Below are positions 1-46,500 of a stretch of DNA of 46,500 nt, piece after piece (positions within the stretch are counted from its first letter, which is position 1; each line of letters begins with the position of its first letter). Source of the stretch: Glandiceps talaboti (Eukaryota > Hemichordata > Enteropneusta > Spengelidae); assembly GCF_964340395.1 (NCBI RefSeq), contig NC_135554.1:16399092-16445591 (forward strand), written 5' to 3'. The position numbers were made by a program, and so were the translations under genes. Under the pieces are notes generated by a model that saw only the letters and a list, made by a program, of their open reading frames with translations, ran no database searches and was not told the DNA's origin.

Positions 1-960
1 CCATGACACTAGTGCTAGCATTGCATTCATTTTGATACACATATCATATGTACATACATGGTTGTAAGCTGACTTTAAATCACATAAGGTTTACTGCTGT
101 ATTGTTGTAAAGCATGGTATGGTAGAAGAACTGCATACATAGCCACTCAGCCTTCCAAAGAGGATGGAGATAGTCAAACTCTTTAAAGTGACTGGAGTTA
201 CTCAAACCCTCCCCTTCAAGGGTAGAGTCACTCAAACACCCCCCTTCAAAGTGGCAGAGTCTTGAAACCACCCTCTTCCTCTACTCTTCATCTCAGGAAG
301 AAAAGATGTACATGTACTGACAAAGAGTCCTCAAGGATACATCAATATAATATCTCTATTTCATTATGCAAAACAAAAGAACGGCCAATATTGAGGGAAA
401 AAATAGAGAGAGAAACCAGTTACATAGAGATATAGGAAGTCTACACTGGTATTGCTATCAAATGTAATGCTGATGTATATCTACAGTATATATGTATTGT
501 GAAATGAACCAATAACTTGAGTTCAGAGTTCATAGGGAGACACACTATTGAAAATGTATGTGTCAAGCACCTCCCCTCACTTGTACAGTTCTATCTTCCA
601 TATATATCCGACACTGTACAGAAAGCAGGACCATAACACTATACATGGGGGGTGGAAAGGTCAAAGCTGGAGAACTCTTCTTAAACGTCTCCTTCACAAA
701 GTAATTCAGTGAAAAAAATGCGTGCCCTACGTTCTAAACCAACCAGGAAGGATGTTGTAGGACTTGGAAAGATAAGCTGAAATGATGATTGATCCAGTAT
801 TGCTGAAGCAATTCTACGGAGTTAGGACGGTTTTCACACCAAAGGACATCGTTATTACACAGTCTACTGTAGTACTCTAGCACATAGACACATGGCATAT
901 AATGGGAATTTAGAGGGAGTAAACAGTTGATGGATTCAAATGGCTGCCGTTGATTTGTCT
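1..960 (-). other. AP3D1 3' UTR / downstream sequence
   Basis: Sequence downstream of the AP3D1 stop. Reading the minus strand I saw no AATAAA or ATTAAA before the window edge, so the poly(A) site may use a variant signal or lie outside. No other gene is visible. Confidence 0.5.
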
Positions 961-42678
<41,718 letters not shown>

Positions 42679-42810
42679 GTTTATCGTCCCGGTGTTGGTA
42701 TTATCCACTCGTAGGTTGCCCTCGACGAATAACAGACACTAGTTAATGAATCATGTAAAAAAGACAGATTTTTCCTCTAATATCATTCTGAAGAGAGACT
42801 CTTCTCGATT

Positions 42811-42822
42811 CAAGATGGCGAC
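42811..42822 (+). promoter_or_regulatory. YY1-like site
   Basis: CAAGATGGCGAC differs by one base from the common YY1 promoter motif CAAGATGGCGGC. It lies about 135 bp upstream of the AP3D1 ATG, on the opposite strand, next to the CLEAR palindrome. Such sites often mark TATA-less start sites. Confidence 0.45.
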
Positions 42823-42827
42823 GTCTA

Positions 42828-42837
42828 GTCACGTGAC
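42828..42837. promoter_or_regulatory. CLEAR element (TFEB/TFE3/MITF E-box)
   Basis: The sequence GTCACGTGAC is a perfect 10-bp palindrome identical to the CLEAR consensus bound by TFEB-family bHLH-Zip factors at lysosomal genes. It lies 150-160 bp upstream of the AP3D1 ATG, the expected position for a functional promoter site. AP-3 is a lysosomal trafficking complex, so regulation by this motif is plausible. Binding is inferred. Confidence 0.65.
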
Positions 42838-43069
42838 TACAAGAGTCACCTAGCTTATCTATTTTCATACGTACTGTCAAAGTTTAGTGCCCTTATGAAC
42901 ATAACTATTGTCCATTTCTCGGGTCTGCGAAAATCAGGGACCTGATTAACTATTATGGAACAGTTTTACAATCTAAATATTCCGGAAAGTTGTACAGCTT
43001 GTTGTTTAAAATGGAAGTAATCAAACCCTGTTATTAACTAGCAGTAAACCAAGGGGTCCAAACAAAAGG

Positions 43070-43077
43070 TGACGTCA
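43070..43077. promoter_or_regulatory. CRE-like palindrome
   Basis: TGACGTCA, the full consensus cAMP response element, lies about 390 bp upstream of the AP3D1 ATG. It may be a distal promoter site, but an 8-mer can occur by chance. Confidence 0.3.
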
Positions 43078-43439
43078 TAGGGAAACCCGTGAATGAACTC
43101 TATCGTCATGATCGTATGGGGGCGAAAGACATTCAAACTATTGTGTTTCTGTCCTTGCATGTCAAAATGGGGAAGTGTTACGAACATATTGAATTTCTGA
43201 AACAAATTGAGAATTTTGGTAAATTTATTCGAACTGAAAGAAGAAAAACAAAAATATCACTCGCTGTCTTTTGGTTGCTAAAGATTTATAAGTTTTTTAA
43301 AAAAGCCTAAAAGGTAATGCGATATGAAAGTTTCAACTTCTCGAGTCGTGTAAAATAAACTTATTAAAAGTAAAAACATAAAAAACCTACAGATTTGAAT
43401 AAGGAAGTAATTATTGTATGATTACATTTTGTCTCTAAC

Positions 43440-44290
43440 AGTTTCTAATTGTACGTGACTTTTTTCATGAGATTTTTGTGCGAAAAATGTTGAAATTTGA
43501 ATGAGGTGATGGGGGTCACAATTTTGAACGTCGGGACCATTTCAGTTGGCAGAGAGGGACAACCAACTGATTTTCTTTAAACAATAAAAGGTATTTATTG
43601 TACATATGTTCAAATGAAAATAACACTCCTTACATTTTTGTTCAGATTTTCCAAGACTTCATAAGATTTTGTTCCAAAAATGTACAGATTTAAATTGGGT
43701 GAGGGGTCACAATTTTGATGCTACTACAGAGATCCATTCGGGTTTGGGACTATGTGACAGGGCTATGTAGCACGCTCCATATCATGTTGCTGTGGAACTG
43801 TCAATGCTTTACCAGTCAGTCCACATGCTATCCCAAAGTCACCCAGTTTGGGTCGCGTCACAGAAAAATCCCCTGTTTCCAGTGGGATTCGAACCCGTGA
43901 CCTCCCGACTGCTAATCCTGTGCGCCAACCACTACGCTACAGGGAGACAACTTTGTCGGAGGGACAAGCAGATATTTTCTACAAATGAATTTATTTATTT
44001 TATATATGAACTACTGAGAAGAATATTGCCATGTAGCTTCTACCCCCATTAAAACAAAAAGAAAAGATTTCTATGCCCAAAAATGTAGATATTCGGATAT
44101 GTTGAGGGGACACACTTTTGACTGCCATTTCCAAGTTAGCATACATATACTGTTTACAATGATTATGTTTCTATAAAGAGAGGGTTAAGTATAACAATAT
44201 TACACATATATGCAAAGATAAACAACTTCCTTTAAAGTTTTTCCAAATTCTACAGATTTCATGTGGAATATGTGTCACACGTTAAAACTG
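43440..44290. repeat. Degenerate ~180-bp tandem repeat
   Basis: At about 43458, 43637, 44047 and 44230 the sequence repeats a pattern of an AGATTT-rich stretch, CCAAAAATGTA-AGAT, then GGTGAGGGG-CACAATTTTGA. After subtracting the inserted SINE the spacing is about 180 bp. Copies are strongly diverged. Confidence 0.5.
43735..43947 (-). mobile_element. tRNA-derived SINE
   Basis: On the minus strand an A box TAGCGTAGTGG (43929-43939) and a perfect B box GGTTCGAATCC (43885-43895) lie at tRNA-like spacing. A non-tRNA body follows (for example GTGACGCGACCCAAACTGGG, GATAGCATGTGGACTGACTG). The 3' limit is approximate. The head does not close into a full tRNA followed by a terminator, so it is a SINE rather than a tRNA gene. 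It appears inserted into one unit of the ~180-bp repeat. Confidence 0.75.
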
Positions 44291-44449
44291 TCGTGGTTTG
44301 TAACTGTAGTGTAGTATTTTTCGATGAGACAACCACAATATATCTAATAACTGAAAATTATTAGAATACCAATAATTAGACGTTGTACATGTAATCAGTG
44401 GTCTATTTTATCCATAAGTATTGCAGTAGCAGGTTGAAATTGTCATCGC

Positions 44450-44510
44450 CGTTGAGGGCACTGATATTTGGGTGCGGACCCAAAAATCAATTTGATTTGA
44501 TTTCATATAT
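44450..44510 (+). mobile_element. Possible retroposon 3' end
   Basis: TTTGGGTGCGGACCCAAAAA hairpin followed by a CAATTTGATTTGATTTC pentanucleotide-like tail. The structure is suggestive of a LINE/SINE terminus; family unknown. Confidence 0.3.
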
Positions 44511-44631
44511 ACAGTTACAAACAATACGTTCATCTACAGGTGAATCGATACTTTTCAGGATGTACAACAGTAAGAGTAAGTTATGGTAGGCCAAACATTT
44601 TTCTAGTTGCAGACCGTACAACTTTCTAGGC

Positions 44632-44799
44632 CACGCACGCACACACACACGCACACGCACACGCACACACATACACACACACATACACACACACACACAC
44701 ACGCACACGCACGCATGCGCACGCACGCACACACACACACACGCACACGCACGCACGCACGCACACACACACATACACACACACGCACACACACACACC
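44632..44799. repeat. (CA)n/(CGCA)n microsatellite
   Basis: CA array with many CG substitutions (ACGCACGC) in intergenic DNA. Confidence 0.97.
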
Positions 44800-45716
44800 T
44801 AAATAACTTCAAAACAAACCAAAAAGTTACTGATATAGTAATTCTTTATTACTTATGCATCTACATGCTTATACATCTTCATACATGGTACACTTTACAG
44901 ATAGGACACGTTGCAGATTGATAATATGGCAAACATAACCTGAGTTGAAGCTAAAGGAATGATGATGTTGATGATTTTTCATCAGTAAATGACAAAAGTG
45001 ATATAAAATCCACTTCTACGTGTATAAAGTTGATAAAACATGTTGTCAGCAAGTTACATGCGGAAATCAAGCATTTATCCATTCAAAGAAAAGAAATTGG
45101 ACAAGAATAAAAAGATTGTGCTATCCGGATATTATTATTAAAATATTGGTACTAAAAACTCTACTGTATAATCTGTTGTACCAAAGACCCTACACGTAGG
45201 GTCTATGGTTGTACTCATTAATTTTGTAAACTTCTGTATCGGTCATAAAGACAAAACACAGTTCTTTGGTAAATGCAACTCAGCGTTAAAAACAAGCGTT
45301 TAATTGCTCTTACTGACCGTTTTTGTAATAACAATATGAAATGGTTTTGAAGCGAATAACGATGCGAGTAAAATGACGTAGCCAAAAAGATCGAGCGACC
45401 CACCACCGATGGAAGTTTTGTTTTTAATTTAAAGACCGTTAGACATAATTTTTGTTCAATTAGACACGACTAACTAAGATTTCGGCGAAGCACAGGGTGT
45501 CCAAATTGACACCGTATTCAAGACACTTCTATCATTCCACCAATGTGTTGTCGTCATTGTAACAGTCCAGCCATCAGAACCTACAGACAAGTAGAGAAAA
45601 GAGAGAAAATTAGGACGCAATTCAAAATGCTTATCTATCTAGCACGTCTACAACAGGGTATACACATCAACATCACCGTGACTGTCGCCATTGTCGTCGT
45701 CGTTGTCGTTGTCGTC

Positions 45717-45904
<188 letters not shown>

Positions 45905-45938
45905 ACCCCACAAATTAAATTACATAAGCCCCTACCTA

Positions 45939-46112
45939 TTATGGTGTGATTCTATTGGCATTGCACCATGCGTCGGATAGATGATAACTTTCGGCGAACT
46001 TCTTGAAACTTTTTGTTGGTAAACCATTTGGTCCGATGAATTCATTCCACCACTCTTGGTCAAAATTGCCACACAAACCACAAAGTTTACTACCCCACAT
46101 GAATGGTGCGCC
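45939..46112 (-). CDS. Terminal exon of a VWFD-domain protein, vitellogenin-like
   Basis: Acceptor GTTTTACAG, then 57 codons and TAA. Reads GAPFMWGSKLCGLCGNFDQE, WWNEFIGPNGLPTKSFKKFA and ESYHLSDAWCNANRITP. CGLCGNFD plus N-E-F and a later Cys is the core of a von Willebrand type D domain. The protein stops seven residues after the last Cys, with no C8/TIL modules, which fits vitellogenin-type lipid-transfer proteins (VWFD near the C-terminus) better than mucins or hemolectins. Only this last exon is in the window; it is transcribed in the same direction as AP3D1 and ends upstream of its promoter. Confidence 0.75.
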   Translation of the reverse strand, partial: GAPFMWGSKLCGLCGNFDQEWWNEFIGPNGLPTKSFKKFAESYHLSDAWCNANRITP

Positions 46113-46500
46113 CTGTAAAACAACAAACAAATAAACAAATTAAAATTTTTGTTCATAAATTTCAATTTGGTAAGTAATTCTGATTATATGTAGTTAATGT
46201 ATGCACACCCAATAGAGTCTCTCTTACTATGGGATACCAGGCTGAAGTTTAATGTGCCAATTACATGTACACTTCATTCTTGATAATGACTGTAAGATAC
46301 GTCGTGCCGCGCCGCCCTCACCGACTTGCTTTATTTATCTATCTGAGGGGTTGACCTATGTGTGAAGGCGCTCCGTCACGTTGTATATTACTGACTACAT
46401 TCTTGTATGGACGGAGACAAAGTTGTTATCGAGTTGAGCTAAACTGTCAAGAACGTATCTATAAACAAGTCATTATGTACGTATACATGTCTTTGAAAGT
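46113..46500. other. Intron of the VWFD gene
   Basis: Sequence upstream of the terminal exon to the window edge. No further exon is recognised. Confidence 0.4.

Larger units (their letters stand above)
42679..42850 (-). promoter_or_regulatory. AP3D1: AP3D1 5' UTR and proximal promoter
   Basis: Sequence immediately upstream of the AP3D1 start codon. The ATG context is AAACATGG, with A at -3 and G at +4, a good Kozak match. No TATA box is evident. The transcription start is not visible, but the cluster of a YY1-like site and an E-box palindrome within 160 bp suggests a TATA-less housekeeping promoter. Confidence 0.55.

Noticed and set aside
43870-43947. Functional tRNA gene
   Set aside because: A and B boxes are present, but the acceptor and anticodon parts do not form a proper cloverleaf and the sequence continues into a SINE body.

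Overview
The window is eukaryotic and comes from an invertebrate animal genome. It is AT-rich and full of short exons separated by repeat-laden introns with GT/AG borders. The species cannot be read directly; the gene structure, marine-invertebrate style tetranucleotide arrays, foldback elements and a tRNA-derived SINE suggest a non-vertebrate bilaterian (lophotrochozoan- or deuterostome-like). No bacterial, viral or CRISPR features are present.

One gene fills almost everything. On the minus strand, from the ATG at 42678 to the stop at 961, thirty coding exons assemble into a complete AP-3 adaptor complex delta subunit (AP3D1). I joined the exons by hand. All splice phases agree and the constitutive CDS is 3,786 nt (1,261 aa). 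The layout is: N-terminal adaptin helical solenoid (exons 1-16, about residues 1-620), an acidic and Lys/His-rich hinge (exons 17-24, about 621-1023), and a C-terminal appendage (exons 25-30, about 1024-1261). AP-3 sorts cargo from endosomes to lysosomes and lysosome-related organelles. Fittingly, a perfect CLEAR/TFEB palindrome lies about 150 bp upstream of the ATG, with YY1-like and CRE sites nearby.

The gene's main novelty is its alternative-splicing architecture. (1) Exons 4A and 4B are homologous 36-codon, phase 0-0 exons in tandem, apparently mutually exclusive. Their shared intron carries a 33/34-nt complementary pair that would fold in the pre-mRNA. (2) The end of exon 27 together with its 5' splice site is tandemly repeated, giving five successive donors that are all in frame. 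(3) The end of exon 24 with its donor is repeated three more times behind C-rich AG acceptors, making 47-nt poison-exon candidates. (4) The exon 14 donor is also duplicated. (5) A 69-nt phase 1-1 cassette exon sits in the 6.5-kb hinge intron. Several other donors abut microsatellites.

Introns also hold a 44-bp satellite with a duplicated six-unit higher-order block (21601-22371), other minisatellites, several foldback/MITE-like elements (one with a 9-bp target-site duplication, 24171-24672), hAT-like ends and long microsatellites. Upstream of AP3D1 (42.9-45.9 kb) lies intergenic DNA with a degenerate ~180-bp repeat interrupted by the SINE, then the last coding exon of a neighbouring minus-strand gene. 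That exon encodes the end of a von Willebrand type D domain, most like a vitellogenin-type protein.
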